Notes: a model not told the origin generated them from the sequence alone. Positions 27,893 through 37,430 are shown, counted from the stretch's first letter. The stretch: 64,000 nucleotides of DNA from Laspinema sp. D2d (GCF_025370755.1 NZ_JAMXFC010000021.1:31680-95679); one strand, 5' to 3'. Translations and numbers: made by a program.

Positions 27893-28282
27893 ATGACCGA
27901 AAATCCAGAATCGGGGACAATTTACGAAGGGGGATGTCATTGTGGTGCGGTGCGATTTCGCGTCACGGTCGATCGCCACGAAGCGATTGACTGTAATTGT
28001 TCCATCTGTCAGAAAAAAGGGTTTTTACATTTGATTGTTCCCCCCGATCGCTTTACCCTATTACAGGGAGAAGAGATGTTACAAACTTATACGTTTAATA
28101 CCGGAGCGGCAAAACACCTGTTTTGTAAACAATGTGGGATTCATTCATTTTATAGACCTCGATCGCACCCGGACAGCTTTGATGTCAATGTGCGATGTTT
28201 GGATGGGGATATCACCGCGAAATTTGCCGTAACCCCCTTTGATGGACAAAACTGGGAAGACAACATTCAAACGATTCAATAA
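27893..28282 (+). CDS. GFA-family (Mss4-like fold) zinc protein
   Basis: A 129-residue protein of the GFA/CENP-V family. Zinc ligands are visible as GGCHCGAVRFRV, CNCSICQKKG and CKQCGIHSFYRPR, the standard pairs. Some members are annotated as glutathione-dependent formaldehyde-activating enzymes, but that activity is doubtful for most. Following gloB, a glutathione-related role is plausible but inferred. The ATG at 27893 follows TGAGGA. Confidence 0.85.
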   Translation: MTENPESGTIYEGGCHCGAVRFRVTVDRHEAIDCNCSICQKKGFLHLIVPPDRFTLLQGEEMLQTYTFNTGAAKHLFCKQCGIHSFYRPRSHPDSFDVNVRCLDGDITAKFAVTPFDGQNWEDNIQTIQ

Positions 28283-28316
28283 AACCGGCGATCGCCATAA
28301 CCCAAGCGCCAGAAAG

Positions 28317-29153
28317 TTACTCTCCCCCAGGCATTCCCAGTAACTGCCATTCCCCGTTAATTTTGCCAAATAACGCGCGAGATTCTAGGGGGGAATACAG
28401 ATAACGATTGTACACATAGCCCTCGCGATCGTCACTGAGTCGAATCGCCGTCCAACTATCAATCGGGTCAAAGGTTTCCGGGAGTTGGCGATCGCGGTCT
28501 AGTAGCACCACTTCATTAGACAGGGTAGCGATCGTCTCACTCTCTAAACTGGGTTGCGATCGCGCATTCACATTGTCCCCCACCACCACCACGCGATCGA
28601 CTTGCCAGGAAACCTCCTCCTCAGCATTGGGTGCCGGAACTTGTCGGGCAAAAGCTTGAGCCACATTGGGACAAACCCAAATTTCTGAACCCGGATCAAT
28701 ATTATACGGCGGAGGATTTTCGGCCCTTGCACAGCCGATGGCGACTGCTTTTTCGAGAATCAACCAAAATCGCCCTTGAGGGTCATCTAAATTCAAATTC
28801 TCCCGAGTTTGGGGAACCGAGAAGCCAATGGCTAGACCTGTTTCTGGGAGGATTGAACCGACAAATTCAGCATTACGGTTTTGTACCGCTTCCCGTAATT
28901 GGGCACGAAATTGATAGAAATCGCTATCGGGTACGGCTTCATCTTCTAAAATAAGCCGTCCCTCAGAATCAGGGGAAGCAACAGGTGCGGAAGCCCCAAC
29001 ATTGATGATCCGGGGTGCACCGGCTCTATAATGAGCGCGGATTAGGGCTGCTAAAACAACACCCAAAGCTAATCCGACACCGATCGCCATTAAGATCGGC
29101 CCGCGTAGTTTTTTTAGGGGGTAACGCCCTGTGTTTGTAGCCTTTTTAGCCAT
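28317..29153 (-). CDS. Membrane-anchored SH3-domain protein
   Basis: A 278-residue protein with a short basic N-terminus, then one transmembrane helix at residues about 19-39 (ILMAIGVGLALGVVLAALI). The rest is outside the membrane. Residues about 190-255 resemble a bacterial SH3 domain (VVVVGDNVNARSQPSLESET, later SWTAIRLSDDREGYVYNRYL). The middle, with two cysteines (IGCARAENPP, EIWVCPNVAQ), is not recognised. SH3b domains often bind cell-wall peptides. The gene converges on the GFA gene with only 34 bp between them. Confidence 0.75.
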   Translation of the reverse strand: MAKKATNTGRYPLKKLRGPILMAIGVGLALGVVLAALIRAHYRAGAPRIINVGASAPVASPDSEGRLILEDEAVPDSDFYQFRAQLREAVQNRNAEFVGSILPETGLAIGFSVPQTRENLNLDDPQGRFWLILEKAVAIGCARAENPPPYNIDPGSEIWVCPNVAQAFARQVPAPNAEEEVSWQVDRVVVVGDNVNARSQPSLESETIATLSNEVVLLDRDRQLPETFDPIDSWTAIRLSDDREGYVYNRYLYSPLESRALFGKINGEWQLLGMPGGE

Positions 29154-29771
29154 GCGGTCTGAATTTGCTCATGAGCAACCCAGTGACCCCCTGTCGTGCC
29201 CTGCTCCCGATTCAGGAGTCTGGTCACCAGGTACAGTTAAGCCAGTCTGGGAGATTTCCCCGCTATTTTAGCGGAAAATCGTACTCGCCTCTCGAAACCC
29301 GGTGCAATCTTTCGGGTGGGTAGGGTGCAGGAGGGGTGCGGGATGGCTCAAGGGTAAGGATTTCATCGGGTCTAAATCAGCGATCGCCCTTCATTGTTGT
29401 GGTGTGGTGATATGTTGTGGGGGATAGGGATGAGAAAATCACCGTCTGCGATCGGCACTGAACCTGGGTCAAGGCACAGCGGTCAAGATTTGATTCATAA
29501 AGTCCCTAAAAAAATTATTTTTCTCGCTCACGATCGGGTTAAGTTATCCCTGGCGATCGGCTTGTAATCCGACTCTACCTTTTACATAACCCAGAACTGA
29601 GTCTAAGGCGCAAACGGCCTCAAAAACTGAGGAAAGTATTAAAAGAGATTAAATATTCGGCGTAGTGCTGACAAAATGGGCTATAGAAAACTAAAGAACA
29701 CCAACGTTATTATTGTCATCATTGTCCGCGTTAAGTTTCTTAGTCCCTTTTCAAAAAATTGTCCGTAGCTT
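29154..29771. other. Divergent spacer before glgP
   Basis: About 620 bp between the divergent SH3 and phosphorylase genes. I see several GCGATCGC-like sites and a weak CCGCT/AGCGG hairpin near 29259-29273. No gene or clear RNA element is visible. Confidence 0.4.
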
Positions 29772-32378
29772 ATGCAACCAATTCGCACGTTTAACGTTTC
29801 GCCCTCTCTGCCTCCGAGACTTGAACCCTTACGCACCTTGGCCTACAATCTGCACTGGGATTGGAATGTAGAGACCAAAGACCTCTTCCGGCGTTTAGAC
29901 CGGGACCTGTGGGAATCCAGCCGTCATAATCCCGTCTTGATGCTGGGAACCATTTCCCAGGAACGCCTGGAAGAAATGGCAGAAGATGAAGGCTTTATCG
30001 CCCAGATTGACCGCGCAGCGCGGCAACTGGACGACTACATGAAAGAACGCACCTGGTATCGCAAACACCGGGAGAAAGAGAAACATCAAGAATGTTTTGT
30101 GTATTTTTCGGCAGAATTTGGCCTCACGGAATGTCTGCCGATTTACTCTGGGGGCTTAGGGTTACTCGCCGGGGATCACCTGAAATCGGCCAGCGATCGC
30201 GGTTTACCCCTGGTTGGCGTCGGACTCCTCTACCAAGAAGGCTATTTTAGTCAATATCTGAACGCCGATGGGTGGCAGCAGGAACGTTACCCGATCAACG
30301 ACTTCTACAATATGCCGCTGCACCTGGAACGCGATGCAGATGGCAATGAACTACGCATTGCCGTAGACTATCCGGGACGACAAGTATATGCTCGGGTTTG
30401 GCGGGTCCAAGTGGGAACGGTTCCCTTGTATATGCTGGATACCAACATCGAACCCAACAATCCCTACGATCACGATATCACCGACAAACTCTATGGCGGA
30501 GATCTCGATATGCGGATTCACCAAGAAATGATGTTGGGAATTGGCGGCGTGCGAATGCTCAAAGCCCTCGGCTATGAACCCACCGCCTATCACATGAATG
30601 AAGGGCATTCGGCCTTTTTAGCCTTAGAACGGATTTCAATTTTAATCCGTGAACAGGGTCTCACATTCAAGGAAGCCAAAGAAGTTGTTGCTGCCAGCAA
30701 TGTCTTTACCACCCATACCCCCGTTGCTGCCGGGTTTGACCTGTTTCCTCATGATAAGGTCATGCACTATTTGGGTCATTATGCGGATGAATTTGGCCTC
30801 GGAAGAGAACAATTTCTAGCCTTGGGACGGGACAATACCGGGGATTTAGAGTCGCCTTTTAGTATGGCAACCCTGGCGATCGAGATGGCGAGTTTTATTA
30901 ATGGCGTCGCCAAATTACATGGCGAAGTCTCCAAAGTGCTATTTAATAACCTCTGGCCCGAACTCCCTCCCTCAGAAGTGCCGATTACGTCGATTACCAA
31001 TGGTGTACACGCCCGCAGTTGCGTGGCAAAATATACCCAGGAACTCTACGATCGCTATCTCGGACCCAAATGGTCCACCACCCCCGCCCACTATCCCTTA
31101 TGGGAACGGGTCGATGCCATCCCCGATGATGAACTCTGGCGCAACCAGGACCTCTGCCGTGCCGAACTTGTCGTCTTTGTCCGGGAACGACTCCAAAAAT
31201 ATTTACGAGCTCGTGGCGCATCCTTCACCGAAATTGATGCATCGCGAGAAGTGCTAGACCCAGGAGTTCTCACGATTGGGTTTGCACGGCGCTTTGCCAC
31301 CTATAAACGCGCTACATTGTTCCTGCGCGACCTTGATCGCATCAAGCGGATCTTACTGGGGTTGAATAACGACCTGATTCCCGGTGGCAAAACCGCCCTC
31401 CGTAAGCCAATGGTTCAGTTTGTCATCGCTGGAAAAGCTCACCCCCACGACATCCCCGGCAAAGAAATGATCCGTCATATCACCCATTTTATTCGCGAAC
31501 AAGGATGCGAAAAAAATGTAGTGTTTATCCCCGATTACGATATTAACGTAGCGCGGATGATGGTGTCAGGTTGTGATGTGTGGTTAAATACCCCCCGTCG
31601 TCCTCGGGAAGCATCGGGAACCAGTGGCATGAAAGCATCCATGAATGGATTACTCAACCTCAGTATCCTAGATGGATGGTGGGATGAAGCGGACTACGTT
31701 CGCACCGGGTGGCCGATCGGACATGGGGAGTTCTATGATGACCCAAACTATCAAGATGAAGTGGAAGCGAATGCTTTGTATGACTTGCTGGAAAAAGAAG
31801 TAATTCCCTTGTTCTACAATCGGGATGAAGAGGGAGTTCCGCGTAAGTGGGTCTCGAAAATGAAAGATGCTATTCGATTGAATTGTCCGCTGTTTAATAC
31901 GGCGCGGATGGTCAGTGAATATGCAACTCGGGCCTATTTCCCAGCCAGCGATCGCTACTATGCCATGAGCGCTAATGGCTGTCAACCGGCGAAAGAACTC
32001 GCTGCTTGGAAAACTCACCTGTTTGAACGCTGGTATGACATCAAGATTCTGGATATTGATATTTCTGAATCGGATGATGTTAAAGTTAACCAAAGCATTA
32101 ACGTTAAAGCCCTGTTAGACCTAGCCGGATTGACCGAATCTGATGTAGAAGTTCAACTCTACAAAGGCCCAATGGATGCCGATGGAAATATTATCAATGG
32201 CGTCTCTGTAGTCATGGATTATCAAGGTAACGATGCCAATCAACAAAGTATCTATACGGCCAATATTGCCTACAGTTCCTCCGGATTACAAGGATTATCT
32301 CTGCGGGTGTTACCGAAACATCCCTATTTAAGCAGTCCTTTCCAACCGGGTCTCCAAGTGCTGTGGGCTAATGCTTAA
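29772..32378 (+). CDS. glgP: Alpha-glucan (glycogen) phosphorylase
   Basis: An 868-residue GT35 phosphorylase that releases glucose 1-phosphate from glycogen. It belongs to the branch with an N-terminal DUF3417 domain (residues about 8-110: RLEPLRTLAYNLHWDWN). The catalytic core shows FSAEFGLTECLPIYSGGLG, AYHMNEGHSAFLALERI, FTTHTPVAAGFDLFP and GKAHPHDIPGKEM. The pyridoxal-phosphate region is ASGTSGMKASMNGLLNLSIL, whose Lys in GMKASMNG aligns with the cofactor-binding Lys (inference). The last 100 residues are a beta-rich domain. The start ATG is at 29772. The window also holds a GH57 enzyme for the same polymer. Confidence 0.93.
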   Translation: MQPIRTFNVSPSLPPRLEPLRTLAYNLHWDWNVETKDLFRRLDRDLWESSRHNPVLMLGTISQERLEEMAEDEGFIAQIDRAARQLDDYMKERTWYRKHREKEKHQECFVYFSAEFGLTECLPIYSGGLGLLAGDHLKSASDRGLPLVGVGLLYQEGYFSQYLNADGWQQERYPINDFYNMPLHLERDADGNELRIAVDYPGRQVYARVWRVQVGTVPLYMLDTNIEPNNPYDHDITDKLYGGDLDMRIHQEMMLGIGGVRMLKALGYEPTAYHMNEGHSAFLALERISILIREQGLTFKEAKEVVAASNVFTTHTPVAAGFDLFPHDKVMHYLGHYADEFGLGREQFLALGRDNTGDLESPFSMATLAIEMASFINGVAKLHGEVSKVLFNNLWPELPPSEVPITSITNGVHARSCVAKYTQELYDRYLGPKWSTTPAHYPLWERVDAIPDDELWRNQDLCRAELVVFVRERLQKYLRARGASFTEIDASREVLDPGVLTIGFARRFATYKRATLFLRDLDRIKRILLGLNNDLIPGGKTALRKPMVQFVIAGKAHPHDIPGKEMIRHITHFIREQGCEKNVVFIPDYDINVARMMVSGCDVWLNTPRRPREASGTSGMKASMNGLLNLSILDGWWDEADYVRTGWPIGHGEFYDDPNYQDEVEANALYDLLEKEVIPLFYNRDEEGVPRKWVSKMKDAIRLNCPLFNTARMVSEYATRAYFPASDRYYAMSANGCQPAKELAAWKTHLFERWYDIKILDIDISESDDVKVNQSINVKALLDLAGLTESDVEVQLYKGPMDADGNIINGVSVVMDYQGNDANQQSIYTANIAYSSSGLQGLSLRVLPKHPYLSSPFQPGLQVLWANA

Positions 32379-32467
32379 CCCATGAATCAAGTAATGTTTC
32401 TCAGTCTCAATGGATTGGGGGATTATAACCACTGATTCCACAAATTTACCGGATTGGATAACTGATT

Positions 32468-32497
32468 TGTAGGGGTGATTTATAGATTACCCCTACA
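32468..32497. terminator. Hairpin between convergent glgP and DUF429 genes
   Basis: A perfect 9-bp stem, TGTAGGGGT and ACCCCTACA, with a 12-nt loop, 90 bp after the glgP stop. It resembles a GTAGGGG-type hairpin common in cyanobacterial spacers. It likely terminates both genes. Confidence 0.55.
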
Positions 32498-32520
32498 TCG
32501 GTTAAGGGACTGGGAGAAAA

Positions 32521-33306
32521 TCAGGTAGGGGGGTTAGGGATGACTATATAGCCGTTGGCAACAGCCTCATTCATCGGGTCCGTTGTTACCCCTAAGACTA
32601 AATTGCGATCGCACCCCCAATACCACCAGTAAGCACCGATGTAAGCGCAGAGGATGGCATCAAGTTGGTCTTCAATAGCTTTGAATAATTTAGAGTTTTT
32701 TTCCGTTAGTTTATTAATAAAAATATCCGGTGGATCACTCAAAATCCAAGACTCGGAGTTTACACATAAACTTGGCTCTAAGGTAGGCAAAATTGCGACA
32801 ATATATTGCCGAAGTTTGATTAATTCTAAGCGGCGATCGCTTAATTTACCTTTTTTGTATTTGAGAATTCGAGATAACCCAAATAAATTAATCATCGCCG
32901 GATGAGGAAACACCTCAATTTGATAGCGATCGCACCGTTGGGGAATCATCATCGGTGCGTGCATAAACCCCCGCGCTTCCAAACTCTTACCAAATCCCAC
33001 GGTATGACTGGCAAATCGACTTTTGAGATTGGCTGGATAACACCCTGCATGATAGCGCCCAAAATATCGATGAGTCTGCTTATCCGGCAATCTCATCCCC
33101 GTCGCATTCGGAATCAGTGTAGGCGCATCCACCGCAATCAGTCCCGGTTGTGATTCAGGAACTCTTTGATCCACCCAATCCAGGATATCTACTGCTGATA
33201 ACTTGCAGTCTAAATCTGTCAGTTGTAATTGATTATTTTCCCAAACCAAACAACATAAACCACTCGCACCAGAACTCCATCCAAGGTCAATTCCAATAAA
33301 TTTCAT
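32521..33306 (-). CDS. DUF429 family protein
   Basis: A 261-residue protein of the DUF429 family, which has an RNase H-like fold. The opening FIGIDLGWSSGASGLCCLVW is the typical first strand with its Asp. IAVDAPTLIPNATGMRLPDK is a second acidic strand, and RCDRYQIEVFPHPAMINLFG continues the family pattern. Function is not established. It could be a nuclease-like enzyme, but the substrate is unknown. The ATG at 33306 is used. It is divergent from the toxin-antitoxin pair. Confidence 0.8.
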   Translation of the reverse strand: MKFIGIDLGWSSGASGLCCLVWENNQLQLTDLDCKLSAVDILDWVDQRVPESQPGLIAVDAPTLIPNATGMRLPDKQTHRYFGRYHAGCYPANLKSRFASHTVGFGKSLEARGFMHAPMMIPQRCDRYQIEVFPHPAMINLFGLSRILKYKKGKLSDRRLELIKLRQYIVAILPTLEPSLCVNSESWILSDPPDIFINKLTEKNSKLFKAIEDQLDAILCAYIGAYWWYWGCDRNLVLGVTTDPMNEAVANGYIVIPNPPT

Positions 33307-33536
33307 TTGTTTTTAATCATTTTTTTGACAGGAATCGGATATCATGCCGAAAAGTAAAACAGGTAAATCAGGTTAATGGTCTTAAGAGGTGAACGCCGCA
33401 TCAACTGACGGATTGAATCCCACACCAGACGGGTGCATCCGTTGTTCCGAGAATTCTCGCCTTTAGAAGTGGCAGGAAGAAGCAGCTTGGGCCAGTTTTA
33501 TGATAAACTGTTAAACACACAGCGGAGGGAAAAATC

Positions 33537-33779
33537 ATGTCCCAAGTCGATATTTCTGAAGCGAAAGCGAAACTGCAAGAGTTACTAGAAATTGCCCTCA
33601 ATGGCGAAGAAGTCGTAATCACCAAAGACAGCCACCCGGTTGTGAAACTGGTCCCTGTGCTAGATCAAGCGCCACAAAAACGCCCCCGGGCCCAATTTGG
33701 CAGCGCCAAAGATGTAATCTGGGTCGCTGATGACTTTGAGGAACCACTCACCGAAGAGTTTAAGGAATATATCGGATGA
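33537..33779 (+). CDS. Antitoxin of the Phd/YefM type
   Basis: An 80-residue antitoxin. The N-terminal half (SQVDISEAKAKLQELLEIAL, then GEEVVITKDSHPVVKLVPV) is the Phd/YefM DNA-binding fold. The acidic C-terminus (WVADDFEEPLTEEFKEYIG) would wrap the toxin. GGAGGG lies 8 bp before the ATG. The stop overlaps the toxin start (ATGA), the usual coupling for these pairs. Antitoxin and toxin together normally repress their own promoter. Confidence 0.88.
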   Translation: MSQVDISEAKAKLQELLEIALNGEEVVITKDSHPVVKLVPVLDQAPQKRPRAQFGSAKDVIWVADDFEEPLTEEFKEYIG

Positions 33780-34165
33780 GACTGCTTCTGGATACTCATA
33801 CCTTCATTTGGTTTGTGATAGGTGATCCCAGGATTCGGCCTGACTTGCGCGAGAGAATTGCCAATGAGAATAACCAGAAGTTGCTCAGTAAAGCAAGTGT
33901 TTGGGAAGTGGCGATTAAGCAAAGCACTGGCAAACTAAACTTTGCTCGACCTTTTAGAGATGTTATAGAGCAGCAACTCGCCACCAATGGTATTGATTTG
34001 CTCGATATCAGTCTAGCCCATATTGAGATTGTTGCCAGTCTACCCATGCATCATCGCGATCCGTTTGATCGCCTGATTATTGCTCAGGGAATTGTTGAGC
34101 AAATCCCAATTATCAGTGCTGATACTATTTTTGATGCCTATCCGATTCAGCGCATCTGGTCATGA
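33776..34165 (+). CDS. PIN-domain toxin (VapC-like RNase)
   Basis: A 129-residue PIN-domain ribonuclease. Acidic active-site residues are visible in LLLDTHTFIW (D6), ASVWEVAIK (Glu), DPFDRLIIAQ (Asp) and SADTIFDAY (Asp). The first four codons overlap the antitoxin stop. VapC toxins cleave tRNA or rRNA, but the target cannot be inferred here. Intact length and motifs suggest it is functional. Confidence 0.9.
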   Translation: MRLLLDTHTFIWFVIGDPRIRPDLRERIANENNQKLLSKASVWEVAIKQSTGKLNFARPFRDVIEQQLATNGIDLLDISLAHIEIVASLPMHHRDPFDRLIIAQGIVEQIPIISADTIFDAYPIQRIWS

Positions 34166-34208
34166 TTCAGCGGGTAGTGCTGCTGAACGTAATCCCCCAG
34201 GAATTACG
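34166..34208. terminator. Two adjacent small hairpins after the toxin gene
   Basis: TTCAGC/GCTGAA (34166-34187) and CGTAAT/ATTACG (34188-34208) lie back to back in the 57-bp convergent gap. They probably terminate the toxin gene and the opposing membrane protein gene. Confidence 0.4.
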
Positions 34209-34222
34209 GTTGTGGGACAGCC

Positions 34223-34774
34223 TTACCGTGCTAATTTTAATAAACTAGCAAGTTGTTCTGGTTGATGGGACCCAATTAAAATTTTTTCACCATTTTTGAG
34301 TTCTAATAACACGCCGCGATCGCCACTGACGTTAAAGGCTTTTCCCTGGAGACCATAACGAACTCCCCATCCCCCATAATCACGCAATGGATGATAGCTG
34401 ATCACTTCGGATTTAACTACGGAGTCAAAGGGGATTTGAATTCGCTTAAATAATAAGGGGTAAAAACTGATATACAGTCCATCGGTCCTCACTTCTGTTA
34501 CCAGTTTGGCGCTATAAAACAAAATGGGGAAAAATATCCCAAATACAATCCCAAACCCAATTAAAATAATATTTAAAATAGTATTTTCTTCCCAAGATTC
34601 TTCTAAAAAAAAGGGCATCATTGAGGCAAACAAAGCAGCCAAAGAGCTACAGACGAGGACGAACCAAATCCAACCCTGACGGAATTGCTGGACTTCTCGA
34701 AACAAGAGCGTTGCATAAATTTCCTCGTCAATGCTTACTTCGTCTGACATGGATGCCGTTGTTAGTTTGTCCAC
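34223..34774 (-). CDS. Two-helix membrane protein, hypothetical
   Basis: A 183-residue protein with two transmembrane helices at residues about 34-56 (GWIWFVLVCSSLAALFASMM) and 66-88 (TILNIILIGFGIVFGIFFPI). A cytoplasmic beta-rich C-terminal part follows (VRTDGLYISFYPLLFKRIQI), of the PH-like type seen in DUF6141 proteins. The GTG at 34774 is favoured over the ATG at 34750, since a full GGAGGT lies 4 bp upstream of it. Function is unknown. Confidence 0.7.
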   Translation of the reverse strand: MDKLTTASMSDEVSIDEEIYATLLFREVQQFRQGWIWFVLVCSSLAALFASMMPFFLEESWEENTILNIILIGFGIVFGIFFPILFYSAKLVTEVRTDGLYISFYPLLFKRIQIPFDSVVKSEVISYHPLRDYGGWGVRYGLQGKAFNVSGDRGVLLELKNGEKILIGSHQPEQLASLLKLAR

Positions 34775-35214
34775 AGCTACCTCCTATACTCGTTTTGAAA
34801 GAGGATTCGCGAATCAGATCCGCCTTGTTCTAGCAAGGGTTTCCCCTCCTTCTTAAGCTGGGGACTTTTTTGATTCCCCCTATGACCCATTCCCTCTATT
34901 CATAATATGCCCAAAAGAGTAGTCTATTTCGACCGAAAAAACAACGAAAACTGTAGAGATTAAGTAAGGCATAAATGTTGAGTTTTGTATAGGCGATCGC
35001 CACTTCATGAGGACCCCAAGAGCAGATTGCCTCCAATGGACCCGAACCAGGGGGTCCCTTAAAGCAATTCTCTATCAAGGCGATCGCATGACCTGAGAAC
35101 CAAGATTTGCTAGGATATTTGAGCTTTATGTCAAAAAAAGTCAACAATAAGACAGAGCAACACGGATTCAATCCGGTTTTCCTCGTTCTGTCAGTAGCAC
35201 TATAAGAGCAATCT
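34775..35214. other. Divergent spacer before trpS
   Basis: About 440 bp between divergent genes. It has GC-rich patches with GGCGATCGC sites at about 34994 and 35079. No gene, T-box-like leader or attenuator peptide rich in Trp codons is apparent upstream of trpS. Confidence 0.4.
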
Positions 35215-36225
35215 ATGGGTAAGCAGCGCGTTTTATCTGGAGTCCAACCCACCGGCAACCTCCATCTCGGTAACTATCTCGGTGCGATCCGCAACTGGGT
35301 CGAAATTCAAAGTCAGTATGAAAATTATTTCTGTGTAGTGGACCTCCATGCCATTACCGCACCCCATACTCCTGCCACTTTAGCCCAAGATACTTACACG
35401 ATCGCCGCCCTCTATCTTGCCTGTGGCATCGATTTACAGCATTCCACCATTTTCATTCAGTCCCACGTCTCGGCCCACGCGGAACTCACCTGGCTGCTTA
35501 ACTGTATCACCCCCCTGAACTGGCTGGAAGATATGATCCAGTTTAAGGAAAAAGCGGTCCGTCAGGGGGAAAATGTCAACGTCGGGTTACTGGATTACCC
35601 CGTTCTGATGGCAGCGGATATTTTACTCTACGATGCGGATAAAGTCCCTGTCGGTGAGGACCAAAAACAGCATTTAGAACTCACCCGAGACATTGCAGCA
35701 AGGGTAAATCATCAATTTGGCAAGGAAAAAGCGCCGGTATTGAAATTACCAGAACCTTTGATTCGCAAGGAAGGGGCGAGGGTGATGAGTTTAACCGATG
35801 GCACAAAAAAAATGTCCAAGTCTGATCCATCGGAACTGAGTCGGATTAATTTGCTCGATCCACCGGATGCGATCGTCAAAAAAATCAAAAAATGCAAAAC
35901 GGACCCAATGCGGGGATTGGTGTTTGATGATCCAGAACGTCCGGAATGCCATAATTTATTGACGCTTTATCAGCTCCTCAGTGGCAAAACTAAGGAAGAG
36001 GTAGCGGCAGAATGTCAGGAGATGGGTTGGGGTCAATTTAAACCGTTACTCACCGAAACAACGATTGAGGCGCTCAAACCGATTCAGGAGCAATATAAGG
36101 AAATTATGGGCGATCGCACTCATCTGGAATCGGTGTTAAGAGAAGGGAGAGAAAAAGCCTCAGTAATTGCTAACACCACTCTCAACCGAGTTAAAACTGC
36201 CTTTGGATATTCTCTCCCCTTGTAA
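35215..36225 (+). CDS. trpS: Tryptophanyl-tRNA synthetase
   Basis: A 336-residue class I aminoacyl-tRNA synthetase that charges tRNA-Trp. The class I HIGH signature appears as PTGNLHLGNYLG at residues 12-23, the second signature as KKMSKSDPS, and specificity regions as DLHAITAPH and MAADILLYDADKVPVGEDQ. Length is typical of the short bacterial enzyme. The ATG at 35215 is immediately followed by the conserved GKQRVLSGVQPTG. Confidence 0.97.
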   Translation: MGKQRVLSGVQPTGNLHLGNYLGAIRNWVEIQSQYENYFCVVDLHAITAPHTPATLAQDTYTIAALYLACGIDLQHSTIFIQSHVSAHAELTWLLNCITPLNWLEDMIQFKEKAVRQGENVNVGLLDYPVLMAADILLYDADKVPVGEDQKQHLELTRDIAARVNHQFGKEKAPVLKLPEPLIRKEGARVMSLTDGTKKMSKSDPSELSRINLLDPPDAIVKKIKKCKTDPMRGLVFDDPERPECHNLLTLYQLLSGKTKEEVAAECQEMGWGQFKPLLTETTIEALKPIQEQYKEIMGDRTHLESVLREGREKASVIANTTLNRVKTAFGYSLPL

Positions 36226-36254
36226 GGATTAGGCATGAAGTCGGAACCCTAACT

Positions 36255-36289
36255 GATTGAGGAGCGATTCATTATTTTGCTCCTCAATC
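36255..36289 (+). terminator. Terminator-like hairpin after trpS
   Basis: An 11-bp perfect stem, GATTGAGGAGC and GCTCCTCAATC, with a 13-nt loop, 30 bp after the trpS stop. It has no clean T-run. Confidence 0.6.
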
Positions 36290-36379
36290 GAACAATTGGA
36301 AACAACTCAAGTCATTACTACGAACTCCCCATCTCCCCTATCTTCCCCATCCCCCCTATCTCCCCCACCTCTTCTATCT

Positions 36380-37363
36380 ATGAACCAACCGTACAACTCT
36401 TTATCTCGCTTCCGTCAGGCTGTTAAAGACGGTGAATTTATCATGACGGCTGAGGTGATGCCACCGAGAGGGGGTAATCCAGCCCACATGATTAAAATGG
36501 CAAATGGCTTAAAAGGTAGAGTTCATGCGGTGAATGTTACCGATGGATCTCGGGCTGTTTTGCGAATGTCATCGTTAGCGGCATCAACGATTTTATTGCG
36601 TGAGGGAATTGAGCCGATTTATCAAATTGCTTGTCGCGATCGCAACTCGATTGGATTGCAGGCGGACCTCCTTGGCGCAAATGCGTTAGGAATTCAGAAT
36701 GTTTTGGCCCTCACGGGAGATCCAGTAAAAGCCGGAGATCATCCCAAAGCAAAGTCAGTTTTTGATTTAGAATCGGTGCGTTTGCTCAAGGCGATCGCCA
36801 AACTGAATCAAGGTTTTGATCTCAATGATAAACCCCTAACTGATAGTGCTACAGACTTATTTGCTGGTGCTGCGGTGGATCCGCAGTCGAAAAGTTGGTC
36901 AGGGTTAAAAAGTCGGTTTGAGAAAAAATTAGCAGCAGGTGCCGAGTTTTTTCAAAGTCAGCTTGTCTGCGATTTTGATAAGTTAGACAAGTTCATGAAT
37001 GAAATTGCCCAAGGATGCGGTAAACCCATTTTAGTGGGAATTTTCCTCCTAAAATCTGCCAAAAATGCGGAATTTATTAATCGGTGTGTCCCCGGTGTGG
37101 ATATTCCTCAACATATTATCGATCGCTTGGCAAAGGCAAAGGACCCTTTACGCGAAGGGGTGGCGATCGCTGCTGAACAGGTACAAGCTGCCCGGTCCCT
37201 CTGTCAAGGTGTGCATCTGATGGCGGTGAAACGGGAAGATTTAATTCCGGAAATCCTCGATTTAGCTGGCATTCCACCCATCGCCTCAGAACCCATGTCA
37301 ATAGATTCCCCAACTCTGGGCGATCGCCCTCCGCTTATCCGGATCTCCACCCCCACAGCTTGA
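36380..37363 (+). CDS. Methylenetetrahydrofolate reductase-like protein
   Basis: A 327-residue TIM-barrel flavoprotein of the MTHFR superfamily, which reduces methylene- to methyl-tetrahydrofolate for methionine synthesis. It shows FIMTAEVMPPRGG (N-terminal Glu), VHAVNVTDGSRAVLRMS, YQIACRDRNSIGLQADLLGA and VLALTGDP (the MTHFR LxGDP motif). The central part is longer than in E. coli MetF and more like the MetV/corrinoid-pathway branch. I placed the start at the ATG of MNQPYNSLSRF at 36380. The upstream open frame from 36257 runs through low-complexity CCCCTAT-rich DNA and is unlikely to be coding. Confidence 0.82.
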   Translation: MNQPYNSLSRFRQAVKDGEFIMTAEVMPPRGGNPAHMIKMANGLKGRVHAVNVTDGSRAVLRMSSLAASTILLREGIEPIYQIACRDRNSIGLQADLLGANALGIQNVLALTGDPVKAGDHPKAKSVFDLESVRLLKAIAKLNQGFDLNDKPLTDSATDLFAGAAVDPQSKSWSGLKSRFEKKLAAGAEFFQSQLVCDFDKLDKFMNEIAQGCGKPILVGIFLLKSAKNAEFINRCVPGVDIPQHIIDRLAKAKDPLREGVAIAAEQVQAARSLCQGVHLMAVKREDLIPEILDLAGIPPIASEPMSIDSPTLGDRPPLIRISTPTA

Positions 37364-37396
37364 ACACCTCAACTATAGATGCACCCTGATACAGAC

Positions 37397-37430
37397 GCCT
37401 CTGGGCATACCCTGCCCGAGGCTTTTTATT
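37397..37430 (+). terminator. Rho-independent terminator of the MTHFR-like gene
   Basis: GCCTC-T-GGGCA pairs with TGCCC-GAGGC around a TACCC loop, then TTTTTATTTT follows. It starts 34 bp after the stop codon. Confidence 0.85.

Noticed and set aside
34896..35258. 120-codon minus-strand ORF overlapping the start of trpS
   Set aside because: It runs antisense into the conserved trpS start, and its Cys-rich sequence has no recognisable fold.
36257..36379. N-terminal extension of the MTHFR-like protein
   Set aside because: The codons lie in low-complexity pyrimidine DNA and overlap the trpS terminator hairpin; the ATG at 36380 fits the family start.
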